A stretch of 36,405 nt of DNA from an uncultured Bacteroidales bacterium (GCA_937892155.1 CALAUG010000033.1:1-36405); one strand, 5' to 3'; shown: positions 1 to 7,939, counted from the stretch's first letter. The notes: generated from the sequence alone by a model not told the origin. Numbers and translations: made by a program.

Positions 1-1
1 C

Positions 2-670
2 AGCGATATTCCAGTAGACGGCTCAACAAAAATGCCAGATGTTCTTATGGAATCAATCGAGCCATTTAACTGCAAAGAGGCTGTAGATTTCCAGACAGCA
101 TATCTTGCAGGATATCTTGCAGATAAATACGAAGTCAGCCAAAGGACGATTTATAGATACATAGAAAGTTTGGAATTAGCGGGTGTTCCCCTTTATACAA
201 ACCGTGGAAACGGCGGTGGAATATCCATAGTTGATACTTACAGATTTACTTCAACTTTTATGACGGTTAAAGAATTTGAGCAGATTATAGACGTTTTATC
301 AAGTTTTAACGACAGTGTAAGCAACAAAGTTTTAGACGGGGCTATTATAAAGCTTAAAGCCAACTTAAAGAACGAATACAGTGGATTTGATATTAAAAGC
401 GGAAACTTAATTATTGACGGTGGACCTTGGGGTGATACAAGCGGATATAAAAGTAAGTTACTAATTATACAAAAAAGTATTGAAGAAAATAAAAAACTTG
501 CAATAAAGAATGCATTACAGCTCTGTTATGTATTTAGAAATAATATTTGTCATGGAAAAAAAGGTTTGGATGATTTAACAGAAGGAACGTATACAAAAGA
601 TTTTAATACAATTTCTGATTTTTTAATTGAACTTATGAAGTTTATGAAAGAACATGGAAATACATATTGA
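2..670 (+). CDS. Mosaic ORF, 5'-truncated: zinc-ribbon protein C-part + YafY-type HTH + HEPN-like tail
   Basis: The frame is open from base 2, so the ATG at 32 is probably internal and the gene runs off the window. Three pieces of different origin appear joined in frame (residues numbered from that ATG). Up to about residue 33 it resembles the C-terminal part of Clostridial TFIIB-type zinc-ribbon proteins (VDGSTKMPDVLMESIEPF, then a YLAGYLADKY stretch). Residues ~30-155 resemble a YafY/WYL-type regulator: HTH with SQRTIYRYIESLELAGVPLY and a GNGGGISI wing, ending just where a WYL domain should begin. Residues ~160-212 look like the end of a HEPN domain, with an Rx4H motif (R169-H174, RNNICH). 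The WYL domain is missing, and the first junction falls where both families share a similar LADKYEV-like string. This could be a decayed or chimeric gene or an assembly join. No function is assigned. Family calls are from memory of the motifs, not a search. Confidence 0.45.
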   Translation, partial: SDIPVDGSTKMPDVLMESIEPFNCKEAVDFQTAYLAGYLADKYEVSQRTIYRYIESLELAGVPLYTNRGNGGGISIVDTYRFTSTFMTVKEFEQIIDVLSSFNDSVSNKVLDGAIIKLKANLKNEYSGFDIKSGNLIIDGGPWGDTSGYKSKLLIIQKSIEENKKLAIKNALQLCYVFRNNICHGKKGLDDLTEGTYTKDFNTISDFLIELMKFMKEHGNTY

Positions 671-728
671 TTTTCCGGGTTTTTCCGTATATAATCAAAG
701 ATACCCAAGAAAAAAGAGAGGTAGTATT

Positions 729-1085
729 ATGAAAAAAATCGTCAGCACAGTTCTCATTCTTACTCTTGTTGTTTGCGCTTTTGCCGCCTGCGGCGTTAAG
801 CCCGCGAAAGCGATCATCGGCACATGGGAAGGAACCAAGGATCTTTTGATCGGTGAAGCAAAATATACCTTCACATTCAATGAAGAGGGAAAAGGCACCA
901 TGTCCACTCCTACCACAAGCTTAGGCGTTGAAATGACCTATACCATTGAGGAGGATGTTCTTACGATCAGCACAACGGTTCTCGGTATATCCAATTCCAA
1001 TACATATACCGTTGCGTTTGAGGATAACAAGCTGATCCTTACCAGCGGAGACGAGGTCATTACTCTTACGAAGCAGGCTGCCTGA
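729..1085 (+). CDS. Small secreted lipoprotein, lipocalin-like
   Basis: A 118-residue protein. I chose the ATG at 729 because an AGAGAGG ribosome-binding site lies just upstream and because it begins a classic lipoprotein signal: MKKIV, a hydrophobic run, then a FAAC lipobox with the acylated Cys near residue 21. The mature part (starting GVKPAKAIIGTWEG) is rich in short beta strands with Thr and Gly, as in small Clostridial lipoproteins of the lipocalin-like/DUF5640 type that open with an 'IxGTWE' strand. It likely sits on the outer face of the cytoplasmic membrane; its ligand is unknown. Its AGGAGG-like RBS, richer GC and clean intrinsic terminator differ from the Bacteroidota genes further right, so it probably comes from a Firmicute. 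The frame extends upstream to 654, but that part lacks signal-like sequence and I left it out. Confidence 0.7.
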   Translation: MKKIVSTVLILTLVVCAFAACGVKPAKAIIGTWEGTKDLLIGEAKYTFTFNEEGKGTMSTPTTSLGVEMTYTIEEDVLTISTTVLGISNSNTYTVAFEDNKLILTSGDEVITLTKQAA

Positions 1086-1113
1086 AGCAACGGCTGACAG
1101 CATTTCAAGAAAC

Positions 1114-1150
1114 AAGGAACGGTTTTTATGCCGTTCCTTTTCTTTTTTCC
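1114..1150 (+). terminator. Rho-independent terminator of the lipoprotein gene
   Basis: A 9-bp stem, AAGGAACGG (1114-1122) pairing with CCGTTCCTT (1131-1139), with an 8-nt loop, is followed by TCTTTTTT. It lies 28 bases after the lipoprotein stop and points rightwards. The convergent gene on the other strand stops at 1163. Confidence 0.85.
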
Positions 1151-1162
1151 CTCTAAATTTTT

Positions 1163-2521
1163 CTAATGATTGTATTTTCTAAAAAAATGAGGATTCAAAT
1201 TTTCATCAAAATAATGTTTTTGTTTTATCCAAATAAAACCTTCATCTTTGCTAATTATCGCGACATCAATTGGACCTCCTACATCTTCCATTGAGGATGT
1301 CATCTTCTTTTTAAGATTTGTTAGATTTATAAAACTCTCCGCTAATTTTGCTATTTCGTCATAAGACATACCTTCTAAACTATCGTAAAGTCCAGTTAGA
1401 TGTTTATCTTGTATATAGAGATTAAGATTTTGTTTCCAATATTGAAGTAAACTATTTTTAAATTCATCTAATTTTAGGTTGTTTGACTCCCGTTCAACCA
1501 CTTGTTGCACAATATTTCTTATTTGTTCATCATTTGATGTATTGAAGTATGTAAATGATAGTCCTTCTGATATTTTTTTCTGGATTTCGGTAAGTAGCTT
1601 TTTCTGATTTATATCTATGGCTTTATCTGTTACCATTTCTAAATTTTTTCTAAAATTCGGATCAATTCCTTCTATGATTGTCTGAATTGTTTGAGTTTGG
1701 GCAAAGGGCAAAATTAATGCTTTATTACGATGAGAGATTTCCCAATCTTCCGGTGAATTAATCTTACAACACAATCTATTATCAAATCCTACAGTAACGT
1801 CAAAAGAGACTATTTTTGGAAAAATATCTTGCTCTCCATAACCCACAAATACAAGTCCTGTATAGTTATTTGTAAGTTGCTCTCGTATAAAAACATTATA
1901 GATATATTTGAAAAACAGATTCTTAATTTCTTGATCTAATAATAAAGAATCTTTTATAAATAAAGAGAATGATGAATTGTCTACATATGATGTAAACGAT
2001 TCATATTTATAGGAAACAAATTCTTGACTTGTTGCAAAATTCTTTTCATAATATTCATTTAATGTTTCTAGCTGATTTTTCATTGCTTGAACCAACACAG
2101 AATCAGGAATACTGCTGGTAAAGGAATTATTTTTTACGAGGAGTTTCTCACAATATGTTATTAAATCGTAATAAAGACACTTTATCACTTCATTTAAAAA
2201 CTCATGTTGTTGATTATCGTCACAAAAGAAATTCTTGTTGTACAAAAACAATTTAAAATCAAAAACAAAATCTTTTAATGTATTAAAATTTTTTTTGCCC
2301 AATTGTTTGCGATATAATTTTATAATAATATCCCAAGGTGTTCCCATAAATTCAGCATTATTATATATCATAATACCAACTGGATGATATTCAGACAATC
2401 TAAATATTTTATTTGCTGAATTATAAGTTTTTATTTCTTTTGTTTGGTTAAAAAACGTTACCGCACTATCTGCCGCTATTACAGCAGCTCTTTTGTTTAA
2501 AATACCTACTAATGTTGTCAT
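1163..2521 (-). CDS. Proteasome-like Ntn-hydrolase (HslV/proteasome-beta-type N-terminal Thr), with long insertion
   Basis: A 452-residue protein. The ATG at 2521 gives Met-Thr-Thr-Leu-Val-Gly. A TTG 18 bases upstream would add six residues and bury the Thr, so I reject it. Taking the first Thr as residue 1, an Asp falls exactly at 17 (VIAADSAVT) and a Lys in NKIFRL falls at 37. These match Thr1, Asp17 and Lys33 of HslV/proteasome beta subunits, with a four-residue insertion before the Lys. The following stretch (HPVGIMIYNNAEFMG) fits the next core strands. Then come ~130 mostly helical residues, a second strand-rich part (LVFVGYGEQDIFPKIVSFDV), another helical stretch, and a C-terminal VGGPIDVAIISKDEGFIWIK that resembles the last core strands. 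It is more than twice HslV length. No unfoldase is adjacent. It is very AT-rich with an A-rich leader. I infer a self-processing peptidase or amidase; target and function are unknown. Confidence 0.6.
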   Translation of the reverse strand: MTTLVGILNKRAAVIAADSAVTFFNQTKEIKTYNSANKIFRLSEYHPVGIMIYNNAEFMGTPWDIIIKLYRKQLGKKNFNTLKDFVFDFKLFLYNKNFFCDDNQQHEFLNEVIKCLYYDLITYCEKLLVKNNSFTSSIPDSVLVQAMKNQLETLNEYYEKNFATSQEFVSYKYESFTSYVDNSSFSLFIKDSLLLDQEIKNLFFKYIYNVFIREQLTNNYTGLVFVGYGEQDIFPKIVSFDVTVGFDNRLCCKINSPEDWEISHRNKALILPFAQTQTIQTIIEGIDPNFRKNLEMVTDKAIDINQKKLLTEIQKKISEGLSFTYFNTSNDEQIRNIVQQVVERESNNLKLDEFKNSLLQYWKQNLNLYIQDKHLTGLYDSLEGMSYDEIAKLAESFINLTNLKKKMTSSMEDVGGPIDVAIISKDEGFIWIKQKHYFDENLNPHFFRKYNH

Positions 2522-2659
2522 AATCTTTTTTTTCAGCAAAAAAAATTTTTTTTCGGTATGTTAAACAAAATATCACAAGTAATTATTAGCAATGAAACAA
2601 ATGTTTTTTGCTTAAAAATTTATGTGTCAATAATTTATTACGTTAATAACGTTCTGGAA

Positions 2660-2670
2660 ACTATAAATAC
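2660..2670. repeat. Putative left attachment repeat (attL-like)
   Basis: ACTATAAATAC, identical to 7940-7950. It lies 45 bases beyond the stop codon of the last element gene. Short and AT-rich, so only suggestive. Confidence 0.3.
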
Positions 2671-2715
2671 CCCTCGCTTACTATTCAACCAACACTTACA
2701 GACAAGCTAAATTGA

Positions 2716-4512
2716 TTAAAACGATATAGGTCTCCCATATCGTCCATGTGAGGTGTGAATGAGAGTTCCGATTTGACACCAATTTTTAACAAAACGGTCG
2801 GCTGTGGTTTCGGGAATGTTTAGCGACTGGGCTATTTCTTGGAACTGCTTACGGTCGAAGTTTGTGGGAAGATTATCTAAGAAAATCTGTTTGATTCGTG
2901 TGGATTCCTGACCAGAACAATCTTGGTTGCCATCTTTCTTGTCATTGCCAGGAAGCGAGCAGAACACTTTTTCGGTGTGCCGTAGAAGTATTTTTGCCAT
3001 TGTAATGGCCGAACGAAAGTCGGCATCGGAACAAACAATCGGAGTACAGTAATTGCCAGTGTCGCACATTCGTAGCGTTGATAAAATCATAGCAATACGG
3101 AACGTGATGATTCCCAGACGACGGATGGAGCCAAGAATGTCCAAACCAAGAATTGACGCATAGTTTTGCTGAATATCCTTGAAGAACTCATTGAATTCCT
3201 TTCGTTGAGGTTCGGTGAAACAGAAACGCATCGGCTTCATTGCCTTTAGGGAATTGTAGTATTCCTCAAATTTGTGTCCCAATAATTCAAAAGAACTGTC
3301 GTCGGTGCAATCATCATCATCGGAAAACACATCGTCCCACTCCATTCGGATATTCATATAGTAGAATAAAAAACGGCTGAACAAACCATTTTCGGCATCA
3401 GGGATGAGGTTTGTTATTTGGCGTGGAGTGCCAGAAAGCAAGACCGAAAATTTTGGTTTGTCGAGTTCCACAAATTCGTTTTCCTTACGACGATTGTAGG
3501 AAATTGGCTCGTGGTGGAACGCCTTGCGAAGTCCGTCGGAGAAATTTCCGAAATCGGAATTGAACGTATTCGCAAGCGTGTCACCTTCGGTTTCAAACAT
3601 TAGACCAATGCCGTCGTTGTCGTTGAGAACCTTGTACACCGATGTGGCACTACTATTGGCAGGCATAAACAATGTACGCAAGGGTGGTTCTTCGGGCTGT
3701 TCGTAGTCGTGATTTTTTCGATTGGCGACATATTCCGCCTGTTTGCGTTTATAGTCCTCGTATTCAACTTTATTGGCTTCACGCAAGTGTTTCTGAATAG
3801 GTTCGACCAACTTACGACAGAGCGACAACCGTCCTTTTCCTGCTGATGCCTGTGCAGTGATAAAAACGAATAGGTTTGGATAAACATCGCGTTTGTTGTA
3901 CACGCCATAGATGTTTGGCAGACACGCAGAAAAGACGGTGATAGAGCCAAGAATGAGCAAATCGGCATCTTCGTCGGACTTGGCTTTGCCGACAATTTGG
4001 GAAAGCAGATGCGGAAGATTGTCTTTGATGAGGTTGGAGAACGTTGGCATAGGTTCTTCTTTGCCAATCGTTAAAGGGGGAAATATTGGAGATTTTGAAG
4101 AAATTGGAGATTTGGGAGTCTCTTTTTTCTGTAAATCTCCAAAATTGTCAATAATTCCAATAATGTCGGTTAGCAATTTTGGCGTTCTTGACAGAAGAAT
4201 GTTAATTCCCGCTTTTTTAGCGAGAAAGAAAAGTGTTCTGATGGTGATTCCCTCTCTATTTGAGGAAAGACACCGAGAATACTGCTCGTTGGTTTCCTTT
4301 TCGGTGTAATTGTGGTAGAAACGGCTTAACCGTTGAAAGAACGGACGTCCGTTTTCGCCAAGGGCATCAACCAAAGCAAATCCAAGTTGCAGCCATTCGT
4401 TATAAGTCGGCGCAATATCGACGGCTGCCTGTTCTATACGAGAGGTAAGTTCTTCAATGGCGTTGGGAATATCGTCGTTCTTCCATTGTTGAGGGTAGAA
4501 AGGTCTTTTCAT
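2716..4512 (-). CDS. DUF3987-type P-loop protein (primase-associated helicase-like)
   Basis: A 598-residue protein. The ATG at 4512 overlaps the upstream gene's stop as ATGA, indicating translational coupling; the frame continues upstream but only shadows that neighbour. The N-terminal ~170 residues (WLQLGFALVDALGENGRPFF, then an FHxY-like region) resemble the small helical domain usually found beside BT4734-like primases. The core is the DUF3987 ATPase region: a P-loop ITAQASAGKGRLS with the key Lys near residue 226, then an acidic strand GIGLMFETEGD near 303-311 as the Walker B candidate. The C-terminus (near 545-590) looks like a winged-helix segment ending PETTADRFVKNW. In the family this is a replication protein of integrative elements and phages. 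It is noticeably GC-richer than the integrase of the same element. Confidence 0.7.
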   Translation of the reverse strand: MKRPFYPQQWKNDDIPNAIEELTSRIEQAAVDIAPTYNEWLQLGFALVDALGENGRPFFQRLSRFYHNYTEKETNEQYSRCLSSNREGITIRTLFFLAKKAGINILLSRTPKLLTDIIGIIDNFGDLQKKETPKSPISSKSPIFPPLTIGKEEPMPTFSNLIKDNLPHLLSQIVGKAKSDEDADLLILGSITVFSACLPNIYGVYNKRDVYPNLFVFITAQASAGKGRLSLCRKLVEPIQKHLREANKVEYEDYKRKQAEYVANRKNHDYEQPEEPPLRTLFMPANSSATSVYKVLNDNDGIGLMFETEGDTLANTFNSDFGNFSDGLRKAFHHEPISYNRRKENEFVELDKPKFSVLLSGTPRQITNLIPDAENGLFSRFLFYYMNIRMEWDDVFSDDDDCTDDSSFELLGHKFEEYYNSLKAMKPMRFCFTEPQRKEFNEFFKDIQQNYASILGLDILGSIRRLGIITFRIAMILSTLRMCDTGNYCTPIVCSDADFRSAITMAKILLRHTEKVFCSLPGNDKKDGNQDCSGQESTRIKQIFLDNLPTNFDRKQFQEIAQSLNIPETTADRFVKNWCQIGTLIHTSHGRYGRPISF

Positions 4513-5114
4513 GGTTCTAACAAATGCGGATTGATAAAAACGGATTGGTCGTGTGGTAGGTAGCATGCTCGTGACACATCTTTTCCAGATGCGTCGATTT
4601 GTATTCGGTAGGTTTGCCGAATATATTTTTCCACTGCTTGAAAGTAATCCAGATGGCTTGCGTAGAAAGCGGATTTCGTGTCGCGAACTTCGATGGGAAT
4701 AACCCATTTTAGGCCGTTGCCGGAAGGACTACGAAAGAGTAGCATTGTTTCAAAGTATTCGTCTTGCAACAACTTGTATCGGAGTAGTTCAACGGACATT
4801 GCGTTTTGTTCGTTCCGTGCCGTATCACATTCATACGAATACAGCCCATCAAAGTCAATGCAGAGAAGATTTGAGTGTTCGACAAGGTGTTTGTCTTTAC
4901 GTTCGGAGAAAACGCCTGAGAACGTACAATAATCGAAATTGTAACATTTGAATTTCTGTGCCTGTTTCTTGTCGGTGATTTTACGCAGATTTTTTGTGTT
5001 CTGCGCAGCAGAATCACCCTTGATGTAATTGTAAATGTCGACAAGAGTGACTTCGGAATACGGATGGGTGTTGTTGATTGGAGATTTGAAAAAAGAGAAT
5101 CTACTTCCTTCCAT
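4509..5114 (-). CDS. BT4734/VirE-N-like primase-type protein
   Basis: A 201-residue protein of the BT4734-like (VirE N-terminal) family, considered related to archaeo-eukaryotic-type primases. Visible family features are KCYNFDYCTFSGVFSERK, then the acidic strand LLCIDFDGL (DxD-type metal site, near residues 84-92), then LLFRSPSGNGLKWVIPI (near 123-140) and IDASGKDVSRACYLPHD near the C-terminus. It presumably synthesises primers for, or processes, element DNA together with the DUF3987 protein, whose start overlaps its stop by four bases. Its own start overlaps the end of the upstream HTH gene by 14 bases, so the three genes are likely one transcript. Catalysis is inferred only from the motif layout. 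Confidence 0.72.
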   Translation of the reverse strand: MEGSRFSFFKSPINNTHPYSEVTLVDIYNYIKGDSAAQNTKNLRKITDKKQAQKFKCYNFDYCTFSGVFSERKDKHLVEHSNLLCIDFDGLYSYECDTARNEQNAMSVELLRYKLLQDEYFETMLLFRSPSGNGLKWVIPIEVRDTKSAFYASHLDYFQAVEKYIRQTYRIQIDASGKDVSRACYLPHDQSVFINPHLLEP

Positions 5115-5334
5115 GTGGTTTTTGAAAATTTGAGTTTAATACATCTTCAATGTCCTGTCGTTTGTAATAGATTTTATTACCAAGTTTTGTATAAGGAATC
5201 ACGCCACGAGTGCGTAATTCCTGTAGTGTCCGCAATGAAATATGAAGTTGCGTTGTTACATCCTGATTGTCAATCCAATTATCGGATAACTTAGTTGTTT
5301 TAGCGAAAGGACAAACAAAGGGTTGATTGTCCAT
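5101..5334 (-). CDS. Excisionase-type helix-turn-helix protein (HTH_17)
   Basis: A 77-residue protein dominated by one winged-HTH of the MerR/excisionase type: WIDNQDVTTQLHISLRTLQE, then LRTRGVIPYTKLGNKIYY and KRQDIEDVL. Such proteins act as recombination directionality factors or local regulators. It sits four bases downstream of a second HTH_17 gene and its last 14 bases overlap the BT4734-like gene. The two tandem HTH proteins are different in sequence, a common arrangement in Bacteroidota elements. Which of the two, if either, acts as excisionase cannot be told from sequence. Confidence 0.75.
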   Translation of the reverse strand: MDNQPFVCPFAKTTKLSDNWIDNQDVTTQLHISLRTLQELRTRGVIPYTKLGNKIYYKRQDIEDVLNSNFQKPHGRK

Positions 5335-5338
5335 TGAA

Positions 5339-5710
5339 CTATAGTTTTAAAGGGTGTTTTTTTATATAATCGTTAGCATCGAATTGGATTTCCGAGAAAG
5401 ATTTCTTTTTATCATCAAGAAGCCATTGTTCTACTTCGGATTTTAGAAAACGAATACGTCTGTTCTTTTTATAATATGGAATTTCTTTTTGTGCAATCCA
5501 ATTGTATATGGTTTGTTTCGTAGGATGTTCAGGCAAGTATTTGCATAAATCATCTACAGTGAGCCAAGATTCAGAAAATTCTTTGGCGGTTTGAGTAGAC
5601 TCTTGTTGAAGACTAAGGTTTGTAACCATTGTTTTAAGTTCAAGAATTTGTGAACGCATTTCATACATAAGTTGAGGAATTGCGTCAAAACTAAATTTTG
5701 TTTCTGTCAT
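5339..5710 (-). CDS. Helix-turn-helix / excisionase family DNA-binding protein (HTH_17)
   Basis: A 123-residue protein. The first ~45 residues form a likely coiled coil (MYEMRSQILELKTMVTNLSL). Residues ~49-100 form an HTH_17 domain: WLTVDDLCKYLPEHPTKQTI, YNWIAQKEIPYYKKNRRIRF and LKSEVEQWLLDDKK. The coiled coil suggests a dimer. It is the first gene after the 217-base gap that follows the integrase gene, and leads the HTH-HTH-primase-DUF3987 cluster. The family includes excisionases and element regulators. Confidence 0.78.
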   Translation of the reverse strand: MTETKFSFDAIPQLMYEMRSQILELKTMVTNLSLQQESTQTAKEFSESWLTVDDLCKYLPEHPTKQTIYNWIAQKEIPYYKKNRRIRFLKSEVEQWLLDDKKKSFSEIQFDANDYIKKHPLKL

Positions 5711-5927
5711 GTTTAATTATTTTAGTTTATAATTGCGGACAAGACTATGTGGTATAGTTTTATCCTAAAACGGGTGCAAAAATGCTTTGTTTTTTTTAAA
5801 TATGCAAATGTTAAAATCCTTACAAAGCCCACAGAATGTACAATCTGTAGTTTTTTGAATAAATAATCATAAACTATTCTAAATAACAATAAAAAATTTC
5901 TGTAATTTTTTTTTGAAATTTTTATTA

Positions 5928-7184
5928 TCACAAATTAAGTGTAATAGAATTTGCGGCTTTTTCTTTTTTCTGGTCAACAATGTGTGTGTAAATTTGCGTT
6001 GTGGTAATATCTCTATGACCTAACATTTTACTGATGGTATATAAATCAGTTCCGTTGGCAAGTTGTAGTGTTGCAAATGTGTGTCGAAAACAATGAAATG
6101 TGATGTTTCTTGTAATACCAGCATCTTTTAACCAGTTTTTTATACATTCGCTAGCATGTCCAGCCGTAGAAAGACCAGGAAAAACTAATTCATAGTCCTT
6201 TTTTCGTTCACCACAAATACTTCGAGCTTGTATGGAAATAGGCATATACTCAATTCCTTTTGTTTTCTTTTGTTCAAAGTGGAGTTGGACATTATCATTA
6301 GATTCAACAATTTCTTTCCACATTAGTTTATAAAGGTCGCAGTGTCTTAGTCCTGTTAAAGCAGAAAACAACGCTGCACGTTTTGTGTCTTCAGACTTAC
6401 AAGGTGTATGGGCAAGTTTGTTTAATTCATCTATTGTTAGGTATTCACGTCTTGTTTCTGGTTTTTTAAATCCATCGACAAAAGCGACAATGTTGGTTGT
6501 GAAATATCCGTTGTCGAAAGCTTGGCTTAATGCGGATTTGAATAAAGAAAAATAAGTTGATTTTGTGTTGTCTGACATTTTTTTTGTGTGTCCGTATTGG
6601 TCTTTGCTCGCTTCTTGTGTTTCAAGATAGAAACGGAAATCTTTTATTAATTCAACGTTTATGTCTTTACAGGGAATAGAGTCTCTCTTTATAAAATCTA
6701 TGAATATTTCTAAACTTCTTTTCCAATGGAAGGCAGAAGTTTCGGAGTTTGAAATACTTTTTCTTTTGATGATTTCTCGAAAGAAGTCAATGAAGTCAGT
6801 TTCTAATTTTTGATTTTGTTCACGTTGTCTAATGTCGGCATCGCTATACAAATCTTGATTGTCATATTCGTGTTGACGAATGTTTTTTATACCATCTGCA
6901 TAGATACAGGCTTGTTGATCTTTTTCGTATTTACATTGTATTATACCAGATGAGTCTCTTTTGGGTTGAAATGACTTTTTGCCGTTTGAATCGGTTCTTG
7001 CAATGTTCTTTTTGTCCCAAATAGGAGAGGTGATGGTTCGTTTTAAATATTCACGGACCCGAATCATTTTATGTTTTTGTATGTCGTACACTGGATATGC
7101 TTCAATATAAAGATACCATTCGTCTTTGAAATCGTTTTTTCTAAGTTTTACAGAAACTTTCGTCTTGGTGAATTGCTTTTTCAT
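5928..7184 (-). CDS. Tyrosine recombinase / phage-type integrase
   Basis: A 418-residue site-specific recombinase, full length for the Bacteroidota transposon/ICE integrase group. The N-terminal ~100 residues form the arm-binding, AP2-like part. Residues ~125-235 are the SAM-like core-binding domain (IDFFREIIKRKS...). The catalytic domain carries Arg280 (LTGLRHCDL), HxxR at 364-367 (HCFRHTFA), His390 (MLGHRDITTTQIY) and the nucleophile Tyr399. All the key residues seen are intact, so it should be active. It is immediately downstream (9 bases) of the zinc-finger/HTH gene and likely co-transcribed. After its stop, 217 bases without a convincing gene separate it from the HTH cluster. Confidence 0.93.
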   Translation of the reverse strand: MKKQFTKTKVSVKLRKNDFKDEWYLYIEAYPVYDIQKHKMIRVREYLKRTITSPIWDKKNIARTDSNGKKSFQPKRDSSGIIQCKYEKDQQACIYADGIKNIRQHEYDNQDLYSDADIRQREQNQKLETDFIDFFREIIKRKSISNSETSAFHWKRSLEIFIDFIKRDSIPCKDINVELIKDFRFYLETQEASKDQYGHTKKMSDNTKSTYFSLFKSALSQAFDNGYFTTNIVAFVDGFKKPETRREYLTIDELNKLAHTPCKSEDTKRAALFSALTGLRHCDLYKLMWKEIVESNDNVQLHFEQKKTKGIEYMPISIQARSICGERKKDYELVFPGLSTAGHASECIKNWLKDAGITRNITFHCFRHTFATLQLANGTDLYTISKMLGHRDITTTQIYTHIVDQKKEKAANSITLNL

Positions 7185-7193
7185 GGTGTGTGT

Positions 7194-7751
7194 TTAATTT
7201 AATTTGTTGGTTGGATTGAATATTTTGTCGATTTCTATACGAGGTACAAATACATGAAATCCTCTTTTACAAGTTGGGATACTATTGCTGTCAACTGCTT
7301 TTTTAACAACTTTGAAATCGAATTTGTATTTACTGCAAACTTCTTGCATAGTATAACAATCTCTTTCGTCAAAGAAATATGCTTTAGGCGTGTTCAGTTC
7401 TGTTTTGTCCTCTGCTAATGATAGTTGTTCAATAGGGGAAACCTTTTTTTCTAATTCAGTTCGGCAAATGCGAATGATTTTTCCAGAAGTTAATACCTTA
7501 ATTTTACCAAGTCTTATTTGGCGGTATAATGCAGTTCGGGATATATTATAGAGTTTACATACTTCACTTACAGTAAAGAATTCTTTCTCTTTAAATTCTT
7601 TTGCTATTTTCTGTTGGTGGAGTTGCTCTTGTTCATTTTTCTTTTTTTTGTAAATAAATTTTACTGAACAATTTTCACTACAACATCTTGTATTAACTCG
7701 GTGGGCTATAAAAGTTTTGCCACAATATGCACAGAATTTTTCTATATTCAT
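7194..7751 (-). CDS. Zinc-finger plus double helix-turn-helix protein
   Basis: A 185-residue protein starting at the ATG at 7751; the frame extends 30 codons further but is very AT-rich with no sign of coding. Residues 7-28 hold a small zinc finger (CAYCGK, then CCSENC). A Lys/Glu-rich helix follows, then an HTH_17-like domain at ~57-104 (FFTVSEVCKLYNISRTALYR, then QIRLGKIKV). A second, weaker HTH-like domain sits at ~132-178 (CYTMQEVCSKYKFDFKVVKK). It directly precedes the integrase and likely controls or assists recombination. Similar zinc-finger/HTH proteins often accompany Bacteroidota integrases. Exact role unknown. Confidence 0.72.
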   Translation of the reverse strand: MNIEKFCAYCGKTFIAHRVNTRCCSENCSVKFIYKKKKNEQEQLHQQKIAKEFKEKEFFTVSEVCKLYNISRTALYRQIRLGKIKVLTSGKIIRICRTELEKKVSPIEQLSLAEDKTELNTPKAYFFDERDCYTMQEVCSKYKFDFKVVKKAVDSNSIPTCKRGFHVFVPRIEIDKIFNPTNKLN

Positions 7752-7838
7752 AGTTTTATATAATATATTGATATATAGTTTGTTATTTTGCTTTTTGTAA
7801 ACATTTATTAAAAATATTGTTGTGGTACTAATATGGTA

Positions 7839-7846
7839 CAAATATA
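7839..7846 (-). promoter_or_regulatory. Candidate -7 box (TATATTTG) for the zinc-finger/integrase operon
   Basis: On the minus strand TATATTTG matches the Bacteroidota -7 consensus TAnnTTTG, 87 bases before the ATG at 7751. No clear -33 TTTG is seen. A repeated TGGTAC (7823-7828 and 7834-7839) flanks the site and could be an operator. Confidence 0.35.
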
Positions 7847-7898
7847 ATAGTTTTTATTTATGATTAAGTATATTTGTTTATAAAACTTCATAAAATAA

Positions 7899-7929
7899 AA
7901 AAGGTGTAAATCGTTGATTTACACCTTTT
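7899..7929 (-). terminator. Intrinsic terminator downstream of der
   Basis: A perfect 14-bp inverted repeat, AAAAGGTGTAAATC and its complement, with a 3-nt GTT loop. On the minus strand it is followed by TTTTATTTTA, and it lies 43 bases after the der stop. It is nearly symmetrical and may also stop rightward transcription. It falls inside the proposed right end of the element by only ~10 bases. Confidence 0.75.
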
Positions 7930-7939
7930 AATATAAAAT

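Noticed and set aside
2522..2539. Upstream TTG start for the Ntn-hydrolase gene
   Set aside because: It would add six residues and bury the Thr that aligns as the nucleophile; the ATG at 2521 fits the family geometry.
3414..4067. Frames on both strands within the DUF3987 gene
   Set aside because: They lie wholly inside a well-supported gene and show low-complexity, Ser/Arg-rich shadow translations.
5722..5931. A 69-codon minus-strand frame between the HTH genes and the integrase
   Set aside because: Very AT-rich, no RBS, no domain, overlaps the integrase end by four bases; reads as intergenic sequence.
7752..7841. Longer start for the zinc-finger/HTH gene
   Set aside because: The extra codons are AT-rich, contain the likely leader, and precede a clean ATG before the first Cys pair.
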